From Escherichia ruysiae (GTDB taxonomy: Bacteria; Pseudomonadota; Gammaproteobacteria; Enterobacterales; Enterobacteriaceae): a DNA stretch of 64,000 nucleotides. This document shows positions 44,876 through 55,189 of this stretch, in pieces; the stretch's first letter is position 1; every line of letters begins with the position of its first letter. Location: NCBI RefSeq assembly GCF_902498915.1, contig NZ_CABVLQ010000001.1, one strand, 5' to 3'. The translations under genes were made by a program, and so were the position numbers. The notes under the pieces were generated by a model. The model was given only the letters and a program-made list of their open reading frames with translations, did no database searches and was not told the DNA's origin.

Positions 44876-44984
44876 TTTTCCGGTCTTTGTCTTTCACTCT
44901 ATCCCGCTGGTACACGGGAGGGTTTCCCCCGACGTCAACACACCTCATTCGAGCACGTGGTGGAGGTTCCGGTTAGTGTTGATA
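44843..44984 (-). ncRNA. ryjA: RyjA small RNA
   Basis: In K-12 RyjA is a small RNA of about 140 nt on the strand opposite soxR, overlapping its 3' end. The same region is present here: a stem (CCCGTGTACCAGCGGG on the minus strand) and the final hairpin GCGCCCTTGTGGCGC followed by TTTAGTTT. I recognise the sequence and place; the 5' end is approximate. In Salmonella a related RNA, SdsN/RyjA-type overlap, is not needed for this call. Its targets are not firmly known. Confidence 0.6.
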
Positions 44985-45397
44985 CTTTAATTGTATGTCA
45001 CCGCTGTTTCTTCGCCAGTGCAAAGTGATCCTTTTTAACCGCAATATTTTTGCCATCTTGCGTGATTTTTTACCGTAAACCTTCGCCACAAGTTGCCTAC
45101 AAATGCCGTAATTTTGCGCATCCACGATAACGTTTGCGCATCAATTGCCTGGTTTTTCATCGTCAACACAAGAAAAGGGAAAAAAGCAGCAAACTTCGGT
45201 TGAAAAAGCCGCTATGATCGCCGGATAATCGTTTGCTTTTTTTTACCACCCGTTTTGTATGCGCGGAGCTAAACGTTTGCTTTTTTGCGACGCCCCAGAT
45301 TGTCGCAAACCTGAAGCAGGAAGAATAACGTTTCGCTGGCAGGGGATTGTCCGCCACGCATCTTGACGAAAAATAAACTCTCAGGGGATGTTTTCTT
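44985..45397. promoter_or_regulatory. ghxP upstream region with PurR-like sites
   Basis: This 413-base gap has no gene. It has three copies of an (A)ACGTTTGC-like motif: ACGATAACGTTTGCGC at about 45124-45139, TAATCGTTTGCTTT at 45226-45239 and GCTAAACGTTTGCTTT at 45268-45283. These resemble the PurR operator ACGCAAACGTTTNCNT and fit the role of ghxP in purine uptake. Confidence 0.55.
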
Positions 45398-46747
45398 ATG
45401 TCTACGCCATCAGCGCGTACCGGCGGTTCACTCGACGCCTGGTTTAAAATTTCACAACGTGGAAGCACCGTCCGTCAGGAAGTGGTTGCCGGGTTAACAA
45501 CGTTTCTGGCGATGGTCTACTCGGTTATCGTCGTTCCAGGTATGTTGGGTAAAGCGGGCTTCCCGCCAGCGGCAGTTTTTGTTGCAACTTGTCTGGTTGC
45601 CGGGATTGGTTCTATCGCGATGGGGTTATGGGCCAATCTGCCGTTGGCTATCGGCTGCGCCATCTCTCTGACGGCGTTTACCGCATTCAGCCTGGTGCTG
45701 GGGCAACATATTAGCGTACCTGTCGCGCTGGGTGCCGTGTTCCTGATGGGTGTTCTGTTTACGGTAATTTCTGCCACGGGTATCCGTAGCTGGATTTTGC
45801 GCAACTTACCGCACGGCGTGGCGCACGGCACGGGGATTGGTATCGGCCTGTTCTTGCTGCTGATTGCCGCTAATGGTGTCGGTCTGGTGATTAAAAACCC
45901 GCTCGACGGTCTGCCCGTTGCGCTGGGTGATTTCGCGACCTTCCCGGTGATTATGTCACTGGTAGGTCTGGCGGTGATCATCGGCCTGGAAAAACTGAAA
46001 GTCCCTGGTGGCATTCTGCTGACCATTATCGGTATCTCAATTGTCGGTTTGATCTTCGATCCTAACGTCCATTTCTCTGGCGTTTTCGCCATGCCTTCAT
46101 TGAGCGATGAGAACGGTAATTCGCTAATTGGTAGCCTGGATATTATGGGGGCGCTGAACCCTGTGGTTCTGCCGAGCGTACTGGCGCTGGTGATGACTGC
46201 TGTTTTCGATGCTACCGGAACCATTCGTGCGGTAGCCGGTCAGGCGAACCTGCTGGATAAAGACGGGCAGATTATCGACGGCGGTAAAGCACTGACCACC
46301 GACTCCCTGAGCAGCGTTTTCTCTGGCCTGGTCGGTGCGGCTCCGGCTGCGGTATACATTGAGTCTGCGGCGGGTACAGCGGCGGGCGGTAAAACCGGTC
46401 TGACGGCAATCACGGTTGGCGTGCTGTTCCTGCTGATTCTGTTCCTCTCTCCGCTCTCTTACCTCGTTCCGGGTTACGCAACAGCTCCGGCGCTGATGTA
46501 CGTTGGCCTGTTGATGTTGAGTAACGTGGCGAAAATCGACTTTGCTGATTTCGTCGATGCAATGGCGGGTCTGGTAACAGCAGTATTCATCGTGCTGACC
46601 TGTAACATCGTAACTGGCATCATGATCGGCTTCGCGACCCTGGTGATTGGTCGTCTGGTTTCTGGCGAATGGCGTAAGCTGAACATCGGTACGGTCGTTA
46701 TCGCCGTGGCGCTGGTCACCTTCTATGCTGGAGGCTGGGCTATCTAA
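45398..46747 (+). CDS. ghxP: GhxP, guanine/hypoxanthine permease
   Basis: GhxP (YjcD, 449 residues) imports guanine and hypoxanthine with protons. It belongs to the AzgA branch of the NCS2/NAT family and has about 12-14 transmembrane segments. Family blocks visible are GLTTFLAMVYSVIVVPGMLG near the start, PHGVAHGTGIGIGLFL, and FDATGTIRAVAGQANL, which holds conserved polar residues of the substrate site. AGGGGA precedes the ATG. PurR-like sites lie upstream. Confidence 0.97.
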   Translation: MSTPSARTGGSLDAWFKISQRGSTVRQEVVAGLTTFLAMVYSVIVVPGMLGKAGFPPAAVFVATCLVAGIGSIAMGLWANLPLAIGCAISLTAFTAFSLVLGQHISVPVALGAVFLMGVLFTVISATGIRSWILRNLPHGVAHGTGIGIGLFLLLIAANGVGLVIKNPLDGLPVALGDFATFPVIMSLVGLAVIIGLEKLKVPGGILLTIIGISIVGLIFDPNVHFSGVFAMPSLSDENGNSLIGSLDIMGALNPVVLPSVLALVMTAVFDATGTIRAVAGQANLLDKDGQIIDGGKALTTDSLSSVFSGLVGAAPAAVYIESAAGTAAGGKTGLTAITVGVLFLLILFLSPLSYLVPGYATAPALMYVGLLMLSNVAKIDFADFVDAMAGLVTAVFIVLTCNIVTGIMIGFATLVIGRLVSGEWRKLNIGTVVIAVALVTFYAGGWAI

Positions 46748-46897
46748 GCTTTAATAAGATTCTGAAAACGGGTGGCAATGGCTGCCCGTTTTTATTTTCT
46801 CCGTACATTGTGTGAGCTTTTGCGATATTCTGAAAAACTGAGAGTCCGGGCATAACGCCTTTCTCAAATCATAAAAAACATTGCAAACAGGGAACGC

Positions 46898-48547
46898 ATG
46901 GAAATCTTCTTCACCATACTGATAATGACCCTCGTGGTCTCGCTGTCCGGGGTGGTCACTCGTGTCATGCCCTTTCAGATCCCGCTTCCGCTTATGCAAA
47001 TCGCCATCGGTGCGCTACTGGCGTGGCCGACGTTTGGTTTGCATGTGGAGTTTGATCCTGAACTCTTTTTAGTCTTGTTTATCCCGCCGTTGCTGTTTGC
47101 TGATGGCTGGAAAACACCAACCCGCGAATTTCTCGAACATGGTCGGGAAATATTCGGCCTCGCGCTGGCGCTGGTGGTGGTCACTGTGGTCGGCATTGGC
47201 TTCCTTATTTACTGGGTGGTGCCGGGTATCCCGCTGATACCCGCCTTTGCGCTGGCGGCGGTGCTCTCTCCGACCGATGCCGTGGCGCTCTCCGGGATTG
47301 TTGGCGAAGGGCGTATCCCGAAAAAAATCATGGGTATTTTGCAGGGCGAAGCGTTGATGAATGACGCCTCCGGCCTGGTGTCGCTGAAGTTTGCCGTGGC
47401 AGTTGCGATGGGGACGATGATCTTCACCGTTGGCGGCGCGACGGTTGAATTTATGAAAGTGGCCATTGGCGGTATTCTCGCCGGTTTTGCGGTGAGCTGG
47501 CTGTATGGTCGCTCGTTGCGTTTCCTCAGCCGCTGGGGCGGCGATGAACCCGCGACGCAGATCGTATTGCTGTTCCTGCTGCCGTTTGCCTCTTATCTGA
47601 TTGCCGAACACATTGGCGTTTCCGGCATCCTTGCAGCAGTTGCCGCCGGGATGACCATCACCCGTTCCGGCGTGATGCGCCGTGCGCCGCTGGCGATGCG
47701 ACTGCGCGCGAACAGCACCTGGGCGATGCTGGAATTTGTCTTTAACGGCATGGTGTTCTTGCTGTTGGGTCTGCAACTACCGGGTATTCTGGAAACGTCG
47801 CTGGTTGCGGCGGAAATTGACCCTAACGTCGAAATCTGGATGCTGTTTACTGACATCATCTTGATTTATGCGGCGCTAATGCTGGTGCGTTTTGGCTGGC
47901 TGTGGACGATGAAAAAGTTCAGCAACCGGTTCCTGAAGAAGAAGCCGATGGAGTTTGGTTCGTGGACGACACGAGAAATCCTTATCGCTTCTTTCGCCGG
48001 GGTGCGCGGGGCAATTACTCTTGCTGGTGTGCTCTCTATTCCTCTGCTGTTGCCGGATGGAAATGTCTTCCCGGCGCGTTATGAGCTGGTGTTCCTGGCG
48101 GCTGGTGTCATTCTCTTTTCGCTGTTTGTCGGCGTAGTGATGCTGCCTGTTCTGCTACAACACATTGAAGTCGCAGACCATTCACAACAGTTGAAAGAGG
48201 AGCGAATCGCGCGCGCGGCAACCGCTGAAGTGGCAATTGTGGCGATCCAGAAAATGGAGGAGCGTCTGGCGGCGGATACCGAAGAGAATATCGACAACCA
48301 GTTGCTCACTGAAGTCAGCTCTCGCGTCATTGGTAATCTGCGCCGTCGCGCCGATGGACGTAATGACGTTGAAAGTTCGGTTCAGGAAGAGAACCTGGAG
48401 CGTCGCTTCCGTCTGGCGGCGCTGCGTTCTGAACGCGCTGAACTCTACCACCTGCGCGCCACGCGGGAGATCAGCAACGAAACGCTGCAAAAATTACTGC
48501 ACGATCTCGATTTGCTGGAAGCGTTGTTGATTGAGGAAAATCAATAA
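46898..48547 (+). CDS. yjcE: YjcE, CPA1-family Na+/H+ antiporter
   Basis: YjcE (549 residues) is a cation/proton antiporter of the CPA1 (NhaP-like) family with about 12 transmembrane helices. The ion-binding motif region ALAAVLSPTDAVALSGIVGEGRIP (aligning with SPTDAV) and the NDASGLV motif are present, as is FAGVRGAITLAGVLS. The cytoplasmic C-terminal tail (about 400-549) is charged and helical. A GC-rich hairpin (48554-48579) follows at once. Its physiological ion in E. coli is not well defined. Confidence 0.95.
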   Translation: MEIFFTILIMTLVVSLSGVVTRVMPFQIPLPLMQIAIGALLAWPTFGLHVEFDPELFLVLFIPPLLFADGWKTPTREFLEHGREIFGLALALVVVTVVGIGFLIYWVVPGIPLIPAFALAAVLSPTDAVALSGIVGEGRIPKKIMGILQGEALMNDASGLVSLKFAVAVAMGTMIFTVGGATVEFMKVAIGGILAGFAVSWLYGRSLRFLSRWGGDEPATQIVLLFLLPFASYLIAEHIGVSGILAAVAAGMTITRSGVMRRAPLAMRLRANSTWAMLEFVFNGMVFLLLGLQLPGILETSLVAAEIDPNVEIWMLFTDIILIYAALMLVRFGWLWTMKKFSNRFLKKKPMEFGSWTTREILIASFAGVRGAITLAGVLSIPLLLPDGNVFPARYELVFLAAGVILFSLFVGVVMLPVLLQHIEVADHSQQLKEERIARAATAEVAIVAIQKMEERLAADTEENIDNQLLTEVSSRVIGNLRRRADGRNDVESSVQEENLERRFRLAALRSERAELYHLRATREISNETLQKLLHDLDLLEALLIEENQ

Positions 48548-48553
48548 TCTGCA

Positions 48554-48579
48554 GGGTTGGCGGGCTTGCCCGCCAACCC
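48554..48579. terminator. GC-rich hairpin between yjcE and the LysR gene
   Basis: GGGTTGGCGGGC pairs with GCCCGCCAACCC around TT. It lies between two converging genes. There is no T run, so it may rely on other factors. Confidence 0.65.
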
Positions 48580-48582
48580 GTC

Positions 48583-49467
48583 TTACTCTGGCGTTAACCA
48601 GTATCCTTCACAACAGGTCAGCCACGCCTGGGCACAGTGGGAAAGGTAAACGCCCTCACGCCAAATCATTCCTAATTTCCAGCGTAGTTCGCTTTCCAGC
48701 GGCAGCCATTTTAAGGTGTTTTTATCTAATCGCTGGCAAATGGGTTCCGGCAAAATGGCTATTCCGACACCGGACTGAACCATCGCGGCGAGAAAATCCC
48801 ATTGTCCGCTGCGAACCGCAATCCTCGGCTTAACGCCATGTTCATCGAATAACGCCATCAATTGCTTACTTAAGGCAAAATCTTCGTTATAGATAAGAAG
48901 AGGATGTTCCGCCAGTGTCTCTGGTGAGACGGCATCACGCTCAAGCCATTTACCTGAACGCGGCACCAGAACACAAAGCGGATGACTAAACAGCGATAAC
49001 GTTGTCAGGCCACTTTCTTCTACTGGCAGGGCGGTCAGTGCCATATCCAGTTCGCCGTTCATTACCGCTTGTTGTACCGTCAGACCACCAAACTCCGAAA
49101 TCTTCAGTTCCACGCCGGGGTAACGCTGGCGGAACAAGCCAATCGGCCCGGCCATTAACATCCCAACCATCGGCGGGATCCCCAACCGTAAAACGCCGGT
49201 TTTAAGCTGATTGATATCGCTAAGCTCAGCTTCCAGTTGCCGAAACTCAGCCAATATAGCCAGCCCGCGCTCAAATACGACGCGACCAGTATCAGTGAGA
49301 AGCAGCCGACGACCATCGCGGATCAACAATATACAGTTCAGCTCATCTTCGAGATTCTTCAGCATCTTGCTGATGGTGGGCTGGGTCACAAACAACTTCT
49401 CCGCTGCGCGGGTGAAGCTTTGCTGGCGCACGACTTCGACAAAATAACGCAGCGTTCTGATATCCAT
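48583..49467 (-). CDS. LysR-family regulator, CidR-like
   Basis: This 294-residue protein is a LysR-type regulator: a winged helix-turn-helix at about 1-60 (QSFTRAAEKLFVTQPTISKMLKNLEDEL) and a periplasmic-binding-like effector domain. It is divergent from an lrgA/lrgB pair. In Gram-positive bacteria the same arrangement is CidR with cidAB, controlled by acetate and overflow metabolism. K-12 has yjcF at this site instead. That it controls the neighbouring pair is inferred from layout. Confidence 0.85.
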   Translation of the reverse strand: MDIRTLRYFVEVVRQQSFTRAAEKLFVTQPTISKMLKNLEDELNCILLIRDGRRLLLTDTGRVVFERGLAILAEFRQLEAELSDINQLKTGVLRLGIPPMVGMLMAGPIGLFRQRYPGVELKISEFGGLTVQQAVMNGELDMALTALPVEESGLTTLSLFSHPLCVLVPRSGKWLERDAVSPETLAEHPLLIYNEDFALSKQLMALFDEHGVKPRIAVRSGQWDFLAAMVQSGVGIAILPEPICQRLDKNTLKWLPLESELRWKLGMIWREGVYLSHCAQAWLTCCEGYWLTPE

Positions 49468-49570
49468 AACTATTCCCTTTGACTATACCTGCAATGATTT
49501 TAATTCATTTCAGTAGCGGCATGAGGCTCTCTATACTTAACGTTCTGTTTTATTTTCAGGATATCCCCTC

Positions 49571-49981
49571 ATGTCCGTGGCGCTTCGCCGCATTACCCCT
49601 GCCGTTGTGCAATCTCTTCAGGTATTTGTGCAGGTTGTGCTGTATGCAGGTTTATTTATTTTTGCGCAATATCTCGTCTCCTGGCTGCATTTGCCGCTGC
49701 CTGCCAACCTGGTGGGGATGATCCTGATGCTGGCGCTGATTGTTTGCCGCATTATTCCTCTGCAATGGGTACGTGCCGGGGCGCGCTGGTTACTGGCTGA
49801 AATGCTGCTGTTTTTTGTTCCTGCCGTGGTGGCGGTGGTGAACTATGCACAACTATTGCTGGTGGATGGTTGGCGTATTTTTGCAGTGATCGCGTTGAGC
49901 ACGGTGATGGTATTGGGCACGACCGCCTGGGTAGTGGAAAAAGTCTATCGCTATGAAATGCGCAGGTTAAACCGTGACTAA
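49571..49981 (+). CDS. LrgA/CidA-family membrane protein
   Basis: This 136-residue protein has four hydrophobic helices and the CidA/LrgA pattern (LPLPANLVGMILMLALI, then ALLAEMLLFFVPAVVAVVNY). These are holin-like proteins; in several bacteria the CidA/B or LrgA/B pair is linked to pyruvate or acetate movement and to murein hydrolase control. It overlaps the lrgB gene by eight bases (ATG at 49974), so the two are coupled. It is divergent from the LysR gene. Confidence 0.88.
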   Translation: MSVALRRITPAVVQSLQVFVQVVLYAGLFIFAQYLVSWLHLPLPANLVGMILMLALIVCRIIPLQWVRAGARWLLAEMLLFFVPAVVAVVNYAQLLLVDGWRIFAVIALSTVMVLGTTAWVVEKVYRYEMRRLNRD

Positions 49982-50663
49982 TTTTCAGTTAAGTGTGCTT
50001 TGTCTGGCGATAACCCTGGTTATCTACTTTCTCAATAAACGTCTTTATCGCCGCTTTCGTAAACTGCCGTTGATGCCTCTGGTGCTGACGCCTGCACTAC
50101 TGGTTATGCTGCTGGTTTTCGGCAATATTTCCTGGCAAAACTATATTGGCGAAGCGCACTGGCTACTATGGTTATTAGGCCCGGCAACCATCGCCTTTGC
50201 GGTGCCGGTGTATGACAATCGGGCGATCATTAAACGTCACTGGATGTCGCTGACGGCGGGCGTACTGACGGCAACGGTGGTGGCAGTGACCAGCTCGGTG
50301 TGGCTGGCACGATTATTTACCCTGTCGGATGAGATCCAGCGTAGCCTGGCGGTGCGTTCGGTCACTACACCATTTGCTCTGGCAGCGAGCCAGTCGCTCG
50401 GCGGACAGCCTGATCTGGTGGCGTTGTTTGTGGTGGTCACCGGCGTGTTTGGCATGGCGATTGGCGACGTGCTGTTTTTACGTCTCTCGATTCGCGAAGG
50501 GATGGCGAAAGGTGCCGGATTTGGCGCGGCGTCTCATGGCGCCGGGACCGCGCGATCGTATGAATTGGGTCAACAAGAGGGCGTGGTTGCCAGTCTGGTC
50601 ATGATGCTTTCTGGCGTATTAATGGTACTGGTTTCGCCGCTGGTGGCCTGGATGATGTTCTGA
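49974..50663 (+). CDS. LrgB/CidB-family membrane protein
   Basis: This 229-residue protein has about seven transmembrane segments and the LrgB signature: VPVYDNRAIIKRHW near residue 75 and LAVRSVTTPFALAASQSLGG with GAASHGAGTARSYELGQQEG near 195. LrgB proteins work with LrgA. In Bacillus and Staphylococcus LrgAB (PftAB) moves pyruvate. The pair sits directly upstream of acetate uptake genes, which suggests a carbon-overflow link. Confidence 0.9.
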   Translation: MTNFQLSVLCLAITLVIYFLNKRLYRRFRKLPLMPLVLTPALLVMLLVFGNISWQNYIGEAHWLLWLLGPATIAFAVPVYDNRAIIKRHWMSLTAGVLTATVVAVTSSVWLARLFTLSDEIQRSLAVRSVTTPFALAASQSLGGQPDLVALFVVVTGVFGMAIGDVLFLRLSIREGMAKGAGFGAASHGAGTARSYELGQQEGVVASLVMMLSGVLMVLVSPLVAWMMF

Positions 50664-50670
50664 AGAAATT

Positions 50671-50690
50671 CCCCGGTCGCCTGACCGGGG
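50671..50690. terminator. Hairpin between lrgB and actP
   Basis: CCCCGGTC pairs with GACCGGGG around GCCT. It lies between converging genes and probably ends one or both transcripts. Confidence 0.65.
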
Positions 50691-50701
50691 AAGGGTAGAG
50701 A

Positions 50702-52351
50702 TTAATGTGCGCGGCCTTGCTCAACGCCAAAGCCTGTCTGGGAACGGATAAACTGCGCACGGAACAGTTCACGCTCACGCGCCCCTTCCGCTGAATTATC
50801 GGTTGCCGAGAAGAACCAGATGCCGAGGAATGCCACGGTGATCGAGAACAGCGCCGGGTATTCATACGGGAAGATGGCTTTTTCGTGACCAAGGATCTGT
50901 ACCCAAATAGTCGGGCCGAGGATCATCAGCACTACAGCGGTAATCAGCCCCAGCCAACCTCCCAGCATCGCACCACGCGTGGTCAGTTTCGACCAGTACA
51001 TAGAAAGCAGAATGATTGGGAAGTTACAGCTCGCCGCGATGGCAAACGCCAGACCCACCATGAAGGCGATGTTCTGATTTTCAAACAGGACACCGAGGAT
51101 AATGGCAATCACGCCCAAAATCAGGACGGTGATTTTCGATACCCGCAGCTCTTCACGTTCGGTCGCGCCTTTTTTGAAGACGTTGGCGTAAAGGTCATGC
51201 GAAACCGCCGATGCACCTGCCAGCGTCAGACCGGCAACCACCGCGAGGATGGTGGCGAAAGCAACCGCTGAAATAAAGCCGAGGAACAGGTTACCGCCTA
51301 CCGCATTGGCCAGGTGAACCGCCGCCATGTTGTTACCGCCAATCAGCGCCCCTGCCGCGTCTTTATAGGCCGGATTCGCACCGACCAGCATGATCGCGCC
51401 AAAACCGATAATAAAGGTCAGGATATAGAAGTAGCCCATAAATCCGGTGGCGTAGAACACGCTCTTACGCGCTTCACGGGCATCGCTGACCGTAAAGAAG
51501 CGCATCAGAATATGCGGTAAGCCAGCCGTACCAAACATCAGCCCCAGCCCCAGCGACAGCGCAGATATTGGATCTTTCACCAGCCCGCCCGGCTTCATGA
51601 TGTCGACACCTTTCGGGTGCACCGCCATCGCTTCGCTGAACAGATTGTTGAAGCTAAAGCCAACATGTTTCATCACCATAAAGGCCATAAAGCTGGCACC
51701 GAACAGCAACAGTACGGCTTTGATAATCTGTACCCAGGTGGTCGCCAGCATTCCGCCGAACAGGACGTACATCATCATCAGTACGCCGACCAGAACCACC
51801 GCAATGTGATAGTTAAGGCCAAACAACAGTTCGATCAGTTTACCTGCGCCTACCATCTGGGCGATAAGGTAAAGCGCCACGACCACCAGAGAACCACAGG
51901 CCGAAAGAATACGAATCGGCCCTTGTTTCAGACGGTACGAGGCCACATCCGCAAAGGTATAGCGACCGAGGTTACGCAGACGTTCGGCAATCAGGAACAG
52001 AATAATTGGCCAGCCCACCAGGAAGCCCAGCGAGTAAATTAAGCCGTCATAGCCGGAGGTAAACACCAGCGCGGAGATGCCCAAAAATGAGGCGGCAGAC
52101 ATATAGTCACCCGCAATCGCCAGCCCGTTCTGGAAACCGGTGATATTGCCGCCTGCGGTGTAGTAGTCATTACGAGAACGTACACGTTTTGACGCCCAGT
52201 AGGTAATACCGAGCGTAAACACGACGAAAATCAGGAACATAATAATCGCCTGCCAGTTCGTCGGCTGGCGCTCTACGGCCCCGCTAATAGCATCCGCCGC
52301 GTTAGCTGCGAAAGGGAGTGTGGCGGCAAGCGCCGTCAGAACTCTTTTCAT
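50702..52351 (-). CDS. actP: ActP, acetate/glycolate permease
   Basis: ActP (549 residues) is a sodium:solute symporter (SSS) family acetate permease with a signal-like N-terminus and about 13 transmembrane helices. The family blocks SAASFLGISALVFTSGYDG and SAVAFATILAVVAGLTLAGASAVSHDLYANVF are clear. It recovers acetate at low concentration and also brings in glycolate and tellurite. It overlaps yjcH by four bases and is the last gene of the acs-yjcH-actP operon. Confidence 0.98.
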   Translation of the reverse strand: MKRVLTALAATLPFAANAADAISGAVERQPTNWQAIIMFLIFVVFTLGITYWASKRVRSRNDYYTAGGNITGFQNGLAIAGDYMSAASFLGISALVFTSGYDGLIYSLGFLVGWPIILFLIAERLRNLGRYTFADVASYRLKQGPIRILSACGSLVVVALYLIAQMVGAGKLIELLFGLNYHIAVVLVGVLMMMYVLFGGMLATTWVQIIKAVLLLFGASFMAFMVMKHVGFSFNNLFSEAMAVHPKGVDIMKPGGLVKDPISALSLGLGLMFGTAGLPHILMRFFTVSDAREARKSVFYATGFMGYFYILTFIIGFGAIMLVGANPAYKDAAGALIGGNNMAAVHLANAVGGNLFLGFISAVAFATILAVVAGLTLAGASAVSHDLYANVFKKGATEREELRVSKITVLILGVIAIILGVLFENQNIAFMVGLAFAIAASCNFPIILLSMYWSKLTTRGAMLGGWLGLITAVVLMILGPTIWVQILGHEKAIFPYEYPALFSITVAFLGIWFFSATDNSAEGARERELFRAQFIRSQTGFGVEQGRAH

Positions 52352-52662
52352 GATGCTTGTACCTCATGCAGGACTTCATTATTAAGACGGTCAAATTCGC
52401 CGTTCGCCCGCCAGATGTAGATACCAGTGAGAACAAAGGAGATCACAATCACTCCAACACCGACTGGAATCCCGCGTGTGACGCTGGTGTTTGGGTTCAG
52501 CGGAGTGCCCAGCCAGCCGGGCGCGAAGGCGATCAGTAAAATAAAGCCGATATAAACTGCCAGCATAATAATCGACAGGATGGTGGCAAACCGTTGCCGT
52601 TTTTCGACTAACTCCCTGAAATGCGCATTGTCTTCTATCCGCTGATAAATAGTGCCATTCAT
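52348..52662 (-). CDS. yjcH: YjcH, inner-membrane protein of the acetate operon
   Basis: YjcH (104 residues, DUF485) has two transmembrane helices and is found with ActP in nearly all acs operons, so it is likely a helper of the permease. The ATG at 52662 gives MNGTIYQRIEDNAHF, the family start; a GTG one codon earlier is in frame. Its stop overlaps the actP start (ATGA). AGAGG lies upstream. Confidence 0.97.
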   Translation of the reverse strand: MNGTIYQRIEDNAHFRELVEKRQRFATILSIIMLAVYIGFILLIAFAPGWLGTPLNPNTSVTRGIPVGVGVIVISFVLTGIYIWRANGEFDRLNNEVLHEVQAS

Positions 52663-52744
52663 CACAGATTCTCCAGAGGTAATGTAGGGATTGTTTTAAT
52701 TCCCGCTCCCTTATGGGAGAAGGTTATCGCTCAGGTAACCCATT

Positions 52745-52828
<84 letters not shown>

Positions 52829-52837
52829 GCTTGAGGG

Positions 52838-54796
<1,959 letters not shown>

Positions 54797-55189
54797 GCTT
54801 TTGTTCTCCTTGTAGGATGTTAATAATATGTGGCATAAGCGTTAAATGTAGGGGTATTGGCAGTTTTGTTTAGTATTTGGGCGACAGATCACGCAAAAGT
54901 AGAATTGTGCAAATAAACGGCAGGGTAATTTTTGAAGGACACCAACAAAAGTTGATTAATTCTTTGAGGAACATGCAGTTATGCATGCTGTTGAAAAAGA
55001 GGAAGATACCGACTAACTCTAAAGTGGTATTTTACATGCACTTACAATTGATTAAAGACAACATTCTGAGTGTGGTTATTTGTTACACATAGGGGCGAGC
55101 AATGTCATAACAGTGTATGTGCGGTTACTGTTATGAAAAAACAATAAAAACTGCCATTTCCTCAATGGCAAAATTTGGATGAAGCCCCT
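54797..55189. promoter_or_regulatory. Divergent acs / nrfA control region
   Basis: This 393-base gap holds the promoters of both operons. In E. coli it binds CRP (acs), FNR and NarL/NarP (nrfA), plus IHF and Fis. I can place an FNR site (see next entry) and the ATATTATTAAC-type AT-rich stretch near the acs start. No gene is supported. Confidence 0.75.
55048..55061 (+). promoter_or_regulatory. FNR site of nrfA
   Basis: TTGATTAAAGACAA fits the FNR consensus TTGAT-N4-ATCAA, with the second half degenerate. Its place, about 130 bases before nrfA, fits the known FNR-dependent promoter. Confidence 0.65.
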
